DNA of 64,000 bases from Eubacterium sp. (GCA_017475235.1 JAFVGA010000001.1:69240-133239); one strand, 5' to 3'. Positions 50,990 to 59,559 are shown, counted from the stretch's first letter. Notes: generated by a model from the sequence alone, not told the origin. Translations and numbers: made by a program.

Positions 50990-51579
50990 TATTCTTCACC
51001 TCTTTCACCATCGTCATTGTAGTACCAATCATCACGAATCTTCCATAATGGATAGTTATCATGTATCGAACATAATTTATCATCAAGAACATTAAGATGC
51101 TCCTTGGTAACTAAGTACTTATCATAGAGAACCACATTCGCATGTAATTCGTCCCCAAATACGGGATCGTTCCAACCTGCTTCAGTATGAGGAGACCACT
51201 CCTGTATAATCTCATGCAGAGTCTGAACTCGTTCTTCTACATCCTCTAGTGCCCCTTTAATACAAATAGTATTCATTGTCGTGATTAAAGTTTTGAGCTG
51301 GTCACATTCTTCAGAATCACCCATATCACGCTTCATAGCTTCATCTAAAGTATAACATCTATACATATATGATTCCATAATACTAATCGAAACTTCTTCC
51401 GGATAATTCGAATCGAGAATGTTTAAAGTCTCTTCTTTATCTGGATACTGATCCAGACCTTTTGCTGTGGCTTCTTCGTCTACGAATTTAACAAACTCTC
51501 TACGAGTTTTTACATAATTTGGCGATTTAAGACACGCCTTAATATTGATTTCTTTTTGCTTGCTCATGTGTCGTTCCAT
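50989..51579 (-). CDS. Unknown protein, tandem paralogue A
   Basis: 196 residues from the ATG at 51579, which lies 8 nt after GAGGAG; a start six codons upstream lacks a binding site. N-terminal 65 residues are shared with the following gene. The rest is acidic and helical, ending DDGERGEE. No known domain. First gene of the 51.6-49.5 kb group; no TATATTAT or AACA-N6-TA motif is evident directly upstream. Confidence 0.6.
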   Translation of the reverse strand: MERHMSKQKEINIKACLKSPNYVKTRREFVKFVDEEATAKGLDQYPDKEETLNILDSNYPEEVSISIMESYMYRCYTLDEAMKRDMGDSEECDQLKTLITTMNTICIKGALEDVEERVQTLHEIIQEWSPHTEAGWNDPVFGDELHANVVLYDKYLVTKEHLNVLDDKLCSIHDNYPLWKIRDDWYYNDDGERGEE

Positions 51580-51601
51580 AAAAACTACTCCTCTCAACTA
51601 G

Positions 51602-51628
51602 CCTAATAAGGGATCGTTGAACGACCCC
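51602..51628 (-). terminator. Possible terminator after the 120-aa gene
   Basis: On the minus strand GGGGTCGTTCAACGATCCC forms a stem with one bulge, followed by TTATTAGG. The T-tract is poor, so termination may be partial and the paralogue pair could be transcribed by read-through. Confidence 0.45.
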
Positions 51629-51647
51629 TCTTTCGGCATTTGCATTA

Positions 51648-52010
51648 TTAGCTCTTTTCTGTGTAACTAATCATCTTGTAAAAACTTTCTTCCTGAGCAT
51701 CAGAATCAAATACAACTTTGAATCCGAGCTCCTCCCAAATATTAAACCCTAAATCTAAAATCGAAACAATTGCGGTCTTGGCAGAAATAGACTTCTTTAC
51801 ATCTGAGTAGATAGTCTCATTGAACTGCCTTAAGGTATCCTCGAAAAGCTTAGCGTTTTCGCAAGTTACCTCAATAATGTGAATGTACACTACATTATAG
51901 ATATCAGTGTAGTGTAAGTATGATATTGATGGAGTTCCGGCTTCAGTTCCAGAATTAACGGTACAATGTAAAACCTTTCCTCCGCTTAAAAAGTTTTTAA
52001 CGTCTCCCAT
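51648..52010 (-). CDS. Hypothetical protein
   Basis: 120 residues, unrecognised. Mixed alpha/beta look (VLHCTVNSGTEAG, YNVVYIHIIEVT, IWEELGFKVVF), no metal cluster or membrane segment. AGGAGG lies 7 nt before the ATG. The early-type motif at 52066 is 56 nt upstream and the Tad1-like gene upstream has its own terminator, so it is probably an independent early gene. Confidence 0.55.
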   Translation of the reverse strand: MGDVKNFLSGGKVLHCTVNSGTEAGTPSISYLHYTDIYNVVYIHIIEVTCENAKLFEDTLRQFNETIYSDVKKSISAKTAIVSILDLGFNIWEELGFKVVFDSDAQEESFYKMISYTEKS

Positions 52011-52065
52011 TTGAAGACCTCCTGAAAATAATATTATTGCTTACGTATGTATGCAACACATATCG

Positions 52066-52073
52066 ATAATATA
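52066..52073 (-). promoter_or_regulatory. Early-type promoter TATATTAT
   Basis: The minus strand reads TTGTATATTATCGATATG, 56 nt before the ATG at 52010. Confidence 0.5.
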
Positions 52074-52086
52074 CAATTAACACAAA

Positions 52087-52123
52087 TAATACACTGTGCC
52101 TTCCAGCACAGTGTATTTTATGA
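52087..52123 (-). terminator. Terminator of the Tad1-like gene
   Basis: AATACACTGTGC and GCACAGTGTATT form a 12-bp stem with a 6-nt loop; the minus strand continues ATTTGTG and the plus strand TTATG. Confidence 0.75.
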
Positions 52124-52147
52124 TTTACATATCTCCTATATCCCTGA

Positions 52148-52507
52148 TTACTTTTCGTTCTTACCGAGAACGTCTCTTTCGATTCTGTCAAGTACTCTCT
52201 GATTAAGAGCCTGTAAAGCAGCTTCTACATGAGTAAGAGCTTCTTCATTGTACTTACTTGCAAATGGACCAGCCTGGAAAGACTTGAGTCTGTCTCTTGC
52301 GATTTCAAGAAGGTCTACATCAAGTACACCAGGAATAGAACCTTCTTCTTTTCTTGGACCATTCTGATGCTGAACTGTAAGAAGAACTTCATCTGTATCT
52401 GCTCTTACAATTTCGTATTTGTGGTTTGCGTTGCCAGGACCGATTTCATCTACGGCTCTAACGTAGTTAAGGTTTTCTTTTGTCTGAATTGTTTCAAGTT
52501 TGCGCAT
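52148..52507 (-). CDS. Tad1-like cyclic-nucleotide sponge candidate (anti-Thoeris/anti-CBASS)
   Basis: 119 residues from the ATG at 52507 (GAAAGGAAG 8 nt upstream). The pattern matches what I recall of the Tad1 family and the Acb2/Tad1 hairpin domain: a beta part with GPGNANHKYEIV (23-34) and VQHQNGPRKEEG (45-56), PGVLDVDLLEIARDRLKSFQ (59-78), then the helical hairpin AGPFASKYNEEAL, VEAALQALNQR and a closing R-D-V-L-G. Tad1 proteins bind and sequester cyclic signalling nucleotides made by Thoeris, and relatives also take CBASS nucleotides. The usual Cys of 'FAC.ENA' is replaced (FASKYNEEA). Accessory location beside a DHH phosphoesterase fits an early counter-defence role. Assignment by pattern only. 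Confidence 0.6.
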   Translation of the reverse strand: MRKLETIQTKENLNYVRAVDEIGPGNANHKYEIVRADTDEVLLTVQHQNGPRKEEGSIPGVLDVDLLEIARDRLKSFQAGPFASKYNEEALTHVEAALQALNQRVLDRIERDVLGKNEK

Positions 52508-52561
52508 AATTGTACTTCCTTTCAAATTATATATTTTATAAAAAAGTTAGACTTGATGTAA

Positions 52562-52603
52562 AAAAAAATATGGGAGCCTTGGGGGAGGCTCGCCATATTT
52601 TTC
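52562..52603. terminator. Bidirectional terminator between the DHH and Tad1-like genes
   Basis: AAATATGGGAGCC and GGCTCGCCATATTT pair around TTGGGGGA, with A- and T-runs on both sides. It separates the DHH gene from the Tad1-like gene downstream. Confidence 0.75.
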
Positions 52604-52638
52604 GGAATATATTTTTGGGGGTTTAGATAATGTCTTGC

Positions 52639-53691
52639 TTAAATGTCATCCATGCCAGGAGCATCTACGCAGAATGCTGGTTCCTTCGAAGTGAACCCTG
52701 CTGCTCCAGGATGACCACCGCCTCCGAACTTCTTACAGATTAATCCGCAATGAAGTTCTTTAGCTCTTTCAGATTTACCTTGATAAAGGGTATAGTGTCT
52801 AATACCATCATCGTCGATGAAGGCTTTTACAAATATATCCGCTTTAGAAACAATACCTGACTTGCAGAAGTCGAACATCTGGCTGTTAAAGGTCTTCGCT
52901 TCATCTGAGCAGATAATTAAGCACTTATATGCTTCGCCTGTAGCGTCGTCATCATGAGGAACTAATAAAGTCGCAGGAACAGCTTCCTCTGCTAACTTTT
53001 GCATTTTCTTTACTTCAAATCTATAGATTTCTTCAGCCTTAGCAAGTTCCCAGTCGATTACTCCGTCATCAAAGAAGTCGTCAAAGAAGTACTTGTTGAG
53101 ATATGGGCGGCCTTTGGTGATTCTCCTCATCAGAGCAGCATAGATTTTGGATTCTGAATACTGATGTGTCCATGTGTCATTATCTGACACCAACAATGTT
53201 CCTTTCGGAATCCACTTATCTTGTATTGGAATACAGATATGACCCGATTTACAATCGGAACTAGATATTATATCCGGAGTAGTAAGGCCAGAGTAGTAGG
53301 CCCAAGCTAATTCAGATGCCGCAATTCCATCAATGCGGATACCCGGTATCGCAAATGCGATTTCAGAATTGTAGTCATGCATCTTGGCAATCGATGTGCC
53401 ATGATGATCTATCCAAATTAGTTTTCCTGATATCTCGAAAAACTTAACCATTAATGCTTCCGGAAGCATAATGTCTACCACAAATACTGCAGTTTCTTCA
53501 TCTACCGTATCGAAAATTTTAAAGTTTCCTGGCTTACGGTCATATTCGTCGTAGTTATATGACACACATGTAATAGCCTCTTCTGGAATTCCCATATTTA
53601 ATGCGGTTCTAACTGCCCAGTATCCTGCGCAGTAGCCATCGGCATCAATATGGTGAACAACGATGGCTTTAGTTATATTAATTCTTTCCAT
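52639..53691 (-). CDS. DHH/DHHA1-family phosphoesterase
   Basis: 350 residues. Motif I VVHHIDADGYCAG (residues 11-23), an aspartate motif VFVVDIMLPE (69-78), the eponymous IDHHGTS (94-100), a fourth motif LVSDNDTW, and a C-terminal DHHA1 glycine loop FGGGGHPGAAGF (322-333). All metal-binding motifs are present, so it should be an active Mn-dependent phosphodiesterase of the RecJ/NrnA group, acting on short oligonucleotides, pAp or cyclic-dinucleotide products. Translation is coupled to the small membrane protein upstream (14-nt overlap). Early-type promoter at 53966. With the Tad1-like gene next door, cleavage of signalling nucleotides is an attractive but unproven idea; nucleotide salvage is the simpler one. 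Confidence 0.85.
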   Translation of the reverse strand: MERINITKAIVVHHIDADGYCAGYWAVRTALNMGIPEEAITCVSYNYDEYDRKPGNFKIFDTVDEETAVFVVDIMLPEALMVKFFEISGKLIWIDHHGTSIAKMHDYNSEIAFAIPGIRIDGIAASELAWAYYSGLTTPDIISSSDCKSGHICIPIQDKWIPKGTLLVSDNDTWTHQYSESKIYAALMRRITKGRPYLNKYFFDDFFDDGVIDWELAKAEEIYRFEVKKMQKLAEEAVPATLLVPHDDDATGEAYKCLIICSDEAKTFNSQMFDFCKSGIVSKADIFVKAFIDDDGIRHYTLYQGKSERAKELHCGLICKKFGGGGHPGAAGFTSKEPAFCVDAPGMDDI

Positions 53692-53902
53692 TGAAGTTAA
53701 TCCTCCTTTTTCTTAATGCTGAGCGAAGCTTATCGTCAAGCATCATAGATATTCTCTTACTTGTCTTTTCTACTGCAGCGCCTAAGAGAAGAGCTGCTGA
53801 GCAGATAAATACAGTTTTAAAATCTCCTGTTTTTGCAATATATACGATTATTGCAGTTAAGAGTCCGGCGATTAATACCGCCTTAAAATTAATGTCCTTC
53901 AT
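53678..53902 (-). CDS. Small two-helix membrane protein
   Basis: 74 residues: two hydrophobic segments (AVLIAGLLTAIIVYIA, about 8-23, and TVFICSAALLLGAAV, about 30-44) and a basic C-terminal tail (LRSALRKRRINF). AGGAGG precedes the ATG. Its end overlaps the DHH gene start by 14 nt, so the two are co-expressed from the early-type site at 53966. It could anchor the phosphoesterase or be an unrelated membrane factor; no known family recognised. Confidence 0.6.
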   Translation of the reverse strand: MKDINFKAVLIAGLLTAIIVYIAKTGDFKTVFICSAALLLGAAVEKTSKRISMMLDDKLRSALRKRRINFNGKN

Positions 53903-53965
53903 TGTTTAATTCCTCCTAGAATAAGAACAAAAATATTGTAGGTCTTTTGACCTCCGTACATAGTA

Positions 53966-53973
53966 ATAATATA
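53966..53973 (-). promoter_or_regulatory. Early-type promoter TATATTAT
   Basis: The minus strand reads GTTTATATTATTACTATG, 64 nt before the ATG at 53902. A small AGGTC-TTTT-GACCT hairpin lies in the leader. Confidence 0.5.
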
Positions 53974-54048
53974 AACCCAAGTATTAGTTTACTCATTAAT
54001 AAAATTTTACATGGGTCAACTTTTATATAATCGAAGGAGGGAACCCAA

Positions 54049-54843
54049 ATGAGAAACCCAGATCTAATAAGTAATGCTTCGGCAAACCAAAACACCCTTA
54101 TAGATATTCCTGAAGATATAGAACCATTCTATCCTCAGGAATATGATCCGTTTGATGAAAAGTCTATGAAGAAATATTTTGTAGAACTAAAAAAGATGGT
54201 TCGAGGTTCTATAGAATACCAATCACTCATCGAATTCTTAAAGCTCATGGGATTAGACCATTGTTCTATTATGCCTAACTTGACCAACCAAGGTAAGTCT
54301 AAAGTGAAGATAGAAATACATCATCATCCTATGGACTTAGAAACTATATGCAGAGTCATATATAAGAAGCGCTTACAATGCGGAGAACCAACAGATACAA
54401 GGTCTACCGCATATGAAGTTATGTGGAATCATTATTCTTTATTAGTAGGATTGATTCCATTGTGTGAAACAGTGCACGAATTAGTACACTCTGGTGTACT
54501 ATTCATTAACGCTAACAAAGTCTATGGATTCTATAAGCATTTTATAGAGAGATACTATAATTTCTTCGATCCGGAAGACTTAGAAACTCTTGAAAAGATA
54601 GCTACAGAGTCAGCAAAAGCCATAGAAGATTATGGCACATTGCTTGCTCAAAACTATATAAATGTAGATATGCATACACCTAATATTCATGGCATCATTA
54701 AAGATACTGGTGAATTGGCTCATGAAATTCTTATATCCGCTAAGACTGCGGATCAGCAGTTATTGCAGGATAATGTATTGAATGAGTTTAAACAACCAAA
54801 GGTTATACAGTTCTACGACATGTTTAGAAGAAAGGAGAATTAA
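54049..54843 (+). CDS. Conserved phage protein with HNH-like histidine motif
   Basis: 264 residues. The central part KVKIEIHHHPMDLETICRVI and, 60 residues later, LIPLCETVHELVHSGVLFI recall HNH-type nucleases and a protein I have seen near structural genes in other giant phages; no zinc-binding Cys pairs accompany the motif. It lies 3 nt before the 1,181-aa multidomain gene. The upstream AACT-N6-TA (near 54020) is one base from the late motif. The function could be endonuclease or head assembly; I cannot decide. GAAGGAGGG precedes the ATG. Confidence 0.5.
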   Translation: MRNPDLISNASANQNTLIDIPEDIEPFYPQEYDPFDEKSMKKYFVELKKMVRGSIEYQSLIEFLKLMGLDHCSIMPNLTNQGKSKVKIEIHHHPMDLETICRVIYKKRLQCGEPTDTRSTAYEVMWNHYSLLVGLIPLCETVHELVHSGVLFINANKVYGFYKHFIERYYNFFDPEDLETLEKIATESAKAIEDYGTLLAQNYINVDMHTPNIHGIIKDTGELAHEILISAKTADQQLLQDNVLNEFKQPKVIQFYDMFRRKEN

Positions 54844-54846
54844 GAT

Positions 54847-57800
54847 ATGATTGAATTTGAAGATGATATATCCTTAGATTCACCATCTATAGAAATGGTT
54901 GATTATAAGACTGTGCAGGCGAGAAAATTCTCAAAAGACACACATCTTATGATTATCACTAAGAGGCAGACTAAGGAAGAATTAGATGCAGATTACGCTC
55001 AGTATCTTAGACTTACGATCAAGCAAAAGCTTAAGGCTAATGATATGGCGAGTAAGCTGTTTGGTATGACTAATGACCAGTTGTATAATCAATACAAGAA
55101 AGTATTTGAATTCGGTAAAGAAGATACTCCTGGTTATGTGGATACAACATCAGATATTAATACTGGTTTAGACCACGATTATATCAATAATGACGAAGAA
55201 GATATCCCTATGGACATCATTACAAGAGATGTAAATAGAGATACATTTGTAGGACAATTGCAGGAGTCTATGGATTTAGAAAACATCGAAGAAACTAACT
55301 GCGGTGTAGATAATCCAGCATTCTTCACTCCATATGAAATTCTTACATATGAGGGATTATATTCAGATACGCCTGACATAGATTCTCTTAATGAAGATAT
55401 ATCAGTTCTGGATTGGTATAATAACTACACAAGAAGCTTTAACGGTTTAATCACTGAAAATTATTATCCGGTGTGGTTAGAAAAGATGAGGTCTCTATAT
55501 TCTGATTATGATAGACTTGAGGGTCAGGCTTTACTTGATAGACAGCAGTCTATTGTAAATTTAGGATGGAATCCTGAAATACCATTCAATGAGCATAATA
55601 TCGAAGTAGGAAAGAAAAGACTCGAAAGAGAATGTAAATATGCCCAAGATATATACGAAGATTATTCTCGAGTAGGAGAATTATCAGATAAAGCAACGGC
55701 TATTAACGAGTCTATAGATACTACAAAGGATCTTCCTGTATATGTAGTACTCACTAAAGGAAATATTCCATTCTTATCAGACGCAATAAGAGCATTTACC
55801 GATTCAGAATACTCTCATGCTGGTATAGCATTTGATCCGAAATTAGATAAGATTCACTCATTTGCTATTGCTGGTTCAAGTGGATATCAGGTAGAAAATA
55901 TCAGGAGCCGTACATCTGTAGAATCAGTATTCTTATTCTTCTTAAAGAAAGAAAAAGTTCTGGCGATGCAGAAAGAAATCGGTAACTTTGCAATGAATGT
56001 CAATAAGACTACGTACTCTATGGGTGGTCTTATTGGTAAAGCTGTTAATGTAAAATACAGCAATGGAAATAAGTACAATCAGGTATGTAGTAGTTTCGTA
56101 AATTACGTTCTTCAGATTGGTGGAATTGATTTCGTTAAGACCAAGAATGATAGTTTAGCTTCTCCTGCGGATATATACAATGCTCTTATGACTAGACCTA
56201 AGAACGTATACAAAGTATATGAGGGTGAAGGTGATAAGTACGATGCTAATAAGACTAGCAAAATAGTTAAAGCTATCATCAAAGCTAAAGAATCAAGAGC
56301 ATTACATCCTATAAGAACTATCAAAGACAGAATAACTGCTAATGAAGACTATATCGAAGAAAAAGCTAAGCCTAATGTATGCTATAGAGTTGTATATGAC
56401 GGTGCTGATATATATCAGAGTATCAAGATGGGTATGTTTAATGATACCAGAGGTATGAAAGAATGGGAGAACTTTACTGCTTCTAAGAAGTACACTTGGG
56501 ATCAAATACCGAGTGATAAGAAACCGAGTGGAGGTAAAGTGTACTATACCGAAAAGGGCTTAAAGGCTTTCAATTCTAAAGTACTTCCTACAGCAAAGCT
56601 TTATCTTGATAAGTCTAAAATCAAAACTCAGGTATTCATGATAGATCCTGAAAAGATTTCTTATAAGGATGAATACCATATAGTAGCATCTAAGGCTTTA
56701 TCTAAAGTCCATGAATCAGTAGAACTTCCTGATATATACGAGAATATTCCTTACGGATATTTCGGAATGTTTCTTGAAGAAGCTGTTGATATTACCAATA
56801 GTATGGAACTTCCTGATTCGATCGAAGTAAGCAAAGTGATAAAATCAGTTCCAAAGGATGAACCCGAATTTGTTACAGAAGCATTAAATCTTCCACCAGG
56901 ATACTCTCTTAGACCTGCTAAAGCTTCTGATATGGATTATATGTACGAATGCGAGATGGCTAGTATAGAACCTAGACTTGCTCGTCAGAAAAAAGTACAA
57001 GACTATATCAAACAGGATGTAAAGGATGCTGTAAAAGATACAAAGATTATCATGTATAAAAAAGATGTAGTCGGCGTATTCACTTGCTGTTATATTGATG
57101 GTGGCGAACGTTGGTATATTGCTGAGATCTTTGTAGATAAAGCTCATAGAGGAAATGGTATCGCTACAGCTCTCATCAAGAATGAATTAAGCAAGCATCC
57201 TAAAGTAAGACTTCAGGTTGCACTTTCTAATGGAAAGGCTAAGAGACTATATGAACGTCTTGGCTTTGAAGTCACCAAGAAGGATGAAAAGAATGGTATG
57301 TATATAATGGACTGGGAGAAAGGAAAATCTGTAGAAGAGTTCCCGGATAAAAATACTCCAGTTATTCAGGAAGCAAGGAATTCTTATAACTGCATTTCAT
57401 ATGCTATGGGAATGGACAATTCTATCAATAGTCTTAAGTCTAAAGGATTTAAGATTACTCCCGATGATGGTGACTATAAAGTAGAATTTGATTCTTCTAA
57501 TAGCAAGATATGGGAAACCTATGTGGAAGACCATATTGAAGACACATATTTGAATGAGTATATCAATCTAGATTCTAAAGAAATCACATTCTTATTTAAA
57601 GAGAATGGAAAGATCACCAAGATGAAGAATCGAAACCTTAAAGACGATCCTAAACTTTTGAATACTTGTAACAGGCTTGGGGGTTTTGATTTTAAAACAA
57701 CTGAAGAGTTGATATATTCGAATGATTGGTATAAATCAAAACTCAAATCTATCGAAGAAGCGTGTAAAGATGTAAATGCAGCAAGACAGTTTGTTTCAGA

Positions 57801-58392
57801 TGTAAAAGATTTAGCTAAGAAATATGACGCTAATTTCTTTTTAGTAACAGATGGAGCATCTGGCACTCATAATGATGGGACTAATGCGGCCGTTAAACAT
57901 GCAAGAGATACCCATAGAGAATGGGAATTAAAACATGGATTTGATCCAGAAGAAGACTGGGGGAAAAATAAGAAGAAGTCTATCGGAGAAGCAGTTTCTA
58001 TGGATGATGAAGGAAATATGATTATCTATAGAGCAACTCTTAACACTCTTGACTATGGTGATGCTATCAATAAATCTTCTGAGTTATGCAAGCTTTATAA
58101 ACAGTCTTCTAATATAGAAGGAATCAAGTATGAGCTTTGTAAACTCTGGTATATTAATTGTATGCTCGAAAAGAAGATTAAACGAAATGACAAGAATAAA
58201 GAAAAGTATGTCAATGATAGACGTATTTGTATGAATGTCTTTAAGACATATATGAAGCACGTTAATACTGTAGACGATGACTTTAATTTTGTTGAATACT
58301 ATAATGCTACACCTTATGGCGGAGCAATCCGTATAGACAAGAATACATTAAAGTATTCTATTAAAGCATTAAAAGAATTAATGAGGGGGTGA
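54847..58392 (+). CDS. Multidomain polyprotein: papain-like (YiiX/NlpC-type) domain, GNAT acetyltransferase, unknown domains
   Basis: 1,181 residues. Order: helical N-terminal 285 residues; a papain-like domain (about 290-480) with YSHAGIAF (His324) and VCSSFVNYVL (Cys414), in the His-before-Cys order of permuted NlpC/P60 enzymes; an unrecognised domain (500-640); a GNAT acetyltransferase (684-835) with RGNGIATALI (768-777) and KRLYERLGF; an unrecognised domain (843-1045); and a helical C-terminal domain (1049-1181). At each border sits [ILV]-x-E-[AS]: INES (Glu288), LEEA (645), VTEA (678), IQEA (842), IGEA (1048). These match T4-like prohead-protease sites, so I infer a polyprotein cut in the head, its enzymes packaged. 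Alternatively one large multifunctional virion protein. Domain calls are good; processing is inference. Confidence 0.75.
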   Translation: MIEFEDDISLDSPSIEMVDYKTVQARKFSKDTHLMIITKRQTKEELDADYAQYLRLTIKQKLKANDMASKLFGMTNDQLYNQYKKVFEFGKEDTPGYVDTTSDINTGLDHDYINNDEEDIPMDIITRDVNRDTFVGQLQESMDLENIEETNCGVDNPAFFTPYEILTYEGLYSDTPDIDSLNEDISVLDWYNNYTRSFNGLITENYYPVWLEKMRSLYSDYDRLEGQALLDRQQSIVNLGWNPEIPFNEHNIEVGKKRLERECKYAQDIYEDYSRVGELSDKATAINESIDTTKDLPVYVVLTKGNIPFLSDAIRAFTDSEYSHAGIAFDPKLDKIHSFAIAGSSGYQVENIRSRTSVESVFLFFLKKEKVLAMQKEIGNFAMNVNKTTYSMGGLIGKAVNVKYSNGNKYNQVCSSFVNYVLQIGGIDFVKTKNDSLASPADIYNALMTRPKNVYKVYEGEGDKYDANKTSKIVKAIIKAKESRALHPIRTIKDRITANEDYIEEKAKPNVCYRVVYDGADIYQSIKMGMFNDTRGMKEWENFTASKKYTWDQIPSDKKPSGGKVYYTEKGLKAFNSKVLPTAKLYLDKSKIKTQVFMIDPEKISYKDEYHIVASKALSKVHESVELPDIYENIPYGYFGMFLEEAVDITNSMELPDSIEVSKVIKSVPKDEPEFVTEALNLPPGYSLRPAKASDMDYMYECEMASIEPRLARQKKVQDYIKQDVKDAVKDTKIIMYKKDVVGVFTCCYIDGGERWYIAEIFVDKAHRGNGIATALIKNELSKHPKVRLQVALSNGKAKRLYERLGFEVTKKDEKNGMYIMDWEKGKSVEEFPDKNTPVIQEARNSYNCISYAMGMDNSINSLKSKGFKITPDDGDYKVEFDSSNSKIWETYVEDHIEDTYLNEYINLDSKEITFLFKENGKITKMKNRNLKDDPKLLNTCNRLGGFDFKTTEELIYSNDWYKSKLKSIEEACKDVNAARQFVSDVKDLAKKYDANFFLVTDGASGTHNDGTNAAVKHARDTHREWELKHGFDPEEDWGKNKKKSIGEAVSMDDEGNMIIYRATLNTLDYGDAINKSSELCKLYKQSSNIEGIKYELCKLWYINCMLEKKIKRNDKNKEKYVNDRRICMNVFKTYMKHVNTVDDDFNFVEYYNATPYGGAIRIDKNTLKYSIKALKELMRG

Positions 58393-58397
58393 TAAGA

Positions 58398-59119
58398 ATG
58401 CCTAGACCAAAAACCGAATTATTCCTTCTCATGTCTGTAGACGGAAAGATATCCACTGGCGATACAGATGATTTTGATGTAGATAAAGATATTCCTAGAA
58501 TCCCAGGAGATCCATCAGCAGGATTACATCAGTATTATGAGGAAGAACTTGAAACTTCATTGTGGCCTATAAACTCCGGAAGAGTTCTTGCTAAAGTAGG
58601 AGTGAACGAGAAACCTATACCAAAAGATCAGGAGAAGAATGTAAACTTTGTCATATTAGACAATAATCATTTAAATTCCCATGGTGTGGAAGTTATGTAT
58701 AAGCGTTCTAAGATGCTTGTTATAGTCACATCCAATAAGAGTCATCCTGCATATAAGCTTAAGAGTAATCTCAAGAATATCACTATTATAGAATATAAAG
58801 GAGAAATGAATCCTGTTGAGATTCTTAATAAAATAAACTTGGAGAGTTGGGCTGTAAAGAAGCTACGATACAGACTGGTGGAACTCTTAATAATATGTGG
58901 CTTAGATCTAGTTGTATAGACCTTTTGAATATTGTGGTTACTCCTATATTAGTAGGAGGAAAAACCGTATCCACTTTAATAGATGGTCCTGCAGCTAAGA
59001 GTTTAAGTGACTTACGAGGATTAGAACTAATAAGTGTTAAGAAAATGAAGAATTCATATCTTCAGTTACGCTATAAAGTAAATAATCCTAAACAAGGAAA
59101 AGCTGTTATTATAAAGTAA
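58398..59119 (+). pseudogene. RibD C-terminal-type reductase gene split by a -1 frameshift
   Basis: From the ATG at 58398 (AGGGGGTG upstream) the first frame gives PKTELFLLMSVDGKISTGD and LWPINSGRVLAKVGVN, typical of the RibD C-terminal/DHFR-like NADPH reductases. At about 58838 homology moves to the -1 frame, which continues GELGCKEATIQTGGTLNN, then IVVTPILVGGKT, the family's glycine and C-terminal motifs, to 59119; the first frame runs on to a TAG at 58919. The site AATAAAC is not a clean slippery heptamer. So this is a broken gene, a sequencing error, or a programmed frameshift. If functional it would be an NADPH-dependent reductase of the riboflavin or folate type. It directly follows the polyprotein gene. 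Confidence 0.7.
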
Positions 59120-59123
59120 AACT

Positions 59124-59155
59124 TTCCCGTGGGTGTAGCACCCACGGGAATATTT
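59124..59155 (+). terminator. Terminator after the reductase gene
   Basis: TCCCGTGGGTG and CACCCACGGGA form a perfect stem with a TAG loop, followed by ATATTTCT. Confidence 0.8.
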
Positions 59156-59189
59156 CTATGATGCTGTGAAACTTATATTGTTTGAATGT

Positions 59190-59197
59190 TATATTAT
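59190..59197 (+). promoter_or_regulatory. Early-type promoter TATATTAT
   Basis: GTTATATTATTAATGTAGA, ending 25 nt before the ATG at 59223. The 17 bases TATATTATTAATGTAGA recur exactly at 60642-60658. Confidence 0.55.
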
Positions 59198-59222
59198 TAA
59201 TGTAGAAAGGAGGGTGTTAATT

Positions 59223-59537
59223 ATGTTTAAATTCAAAACACCTTTTAATTTTAAGGAGTTATTTGCACCTAAAAACCCAGGCGTAAAGTCATGGGATCTT
59301 TTAGGTTCCACTCCTGCTATCGTCATCAAAAATGATGATGCAGGATTTAGCATTGTAGTAGATGCCCTTGGGGGTTTAAGGATGAACCTTGAAACAGATC
59401 GCGATTTCAAGGATTCAATGAAGAACTATGATGCATTTGGCGATTGTGTTTATTATGACGGGAACCTCGAAGGCGCTTTCAAGTACTTAGCGCCGTATTA
59501 TCCAGATAAGATTAAACTTAATTCTAATGTATACTGA
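59223..59537 (+). CDS. Hypothetical protein
   Basis: 104 residues from the ATG at 59223 (GAAAGGAGGG upstream); the longer frame starting at 59166 runs through the promoter and is rejected. Begins MFKFKTPFNFKELFAP; central beta segment AIVIKNDDAGFSIVVDALGG. Not recognised. A single-gene unit with an early-type promoter and a strong terminator. Confidence 0.6.
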   Translation: MFKFKTPFNFKELFAPKNPGVKSWDLLGSTPAIVIKNDDAGFSIVVDALGGLRMNLETDRDFKDSMKNYDAFGDCVYYDGNLEGAFKYLAPYYPDKIKLNSNVY

Positions 59538-59559
59538 TTTTAATCTAGAGGGGAAAACA

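Noticed and set aside
58832-58838. AATAAAC as a programmed -1 slippery site
   Set aside because: It does not fit X-XXY-YYZ because the first three bases are not identical, and no strong downstream pseudoknot was obvious; kept only as a possibility in the finding.
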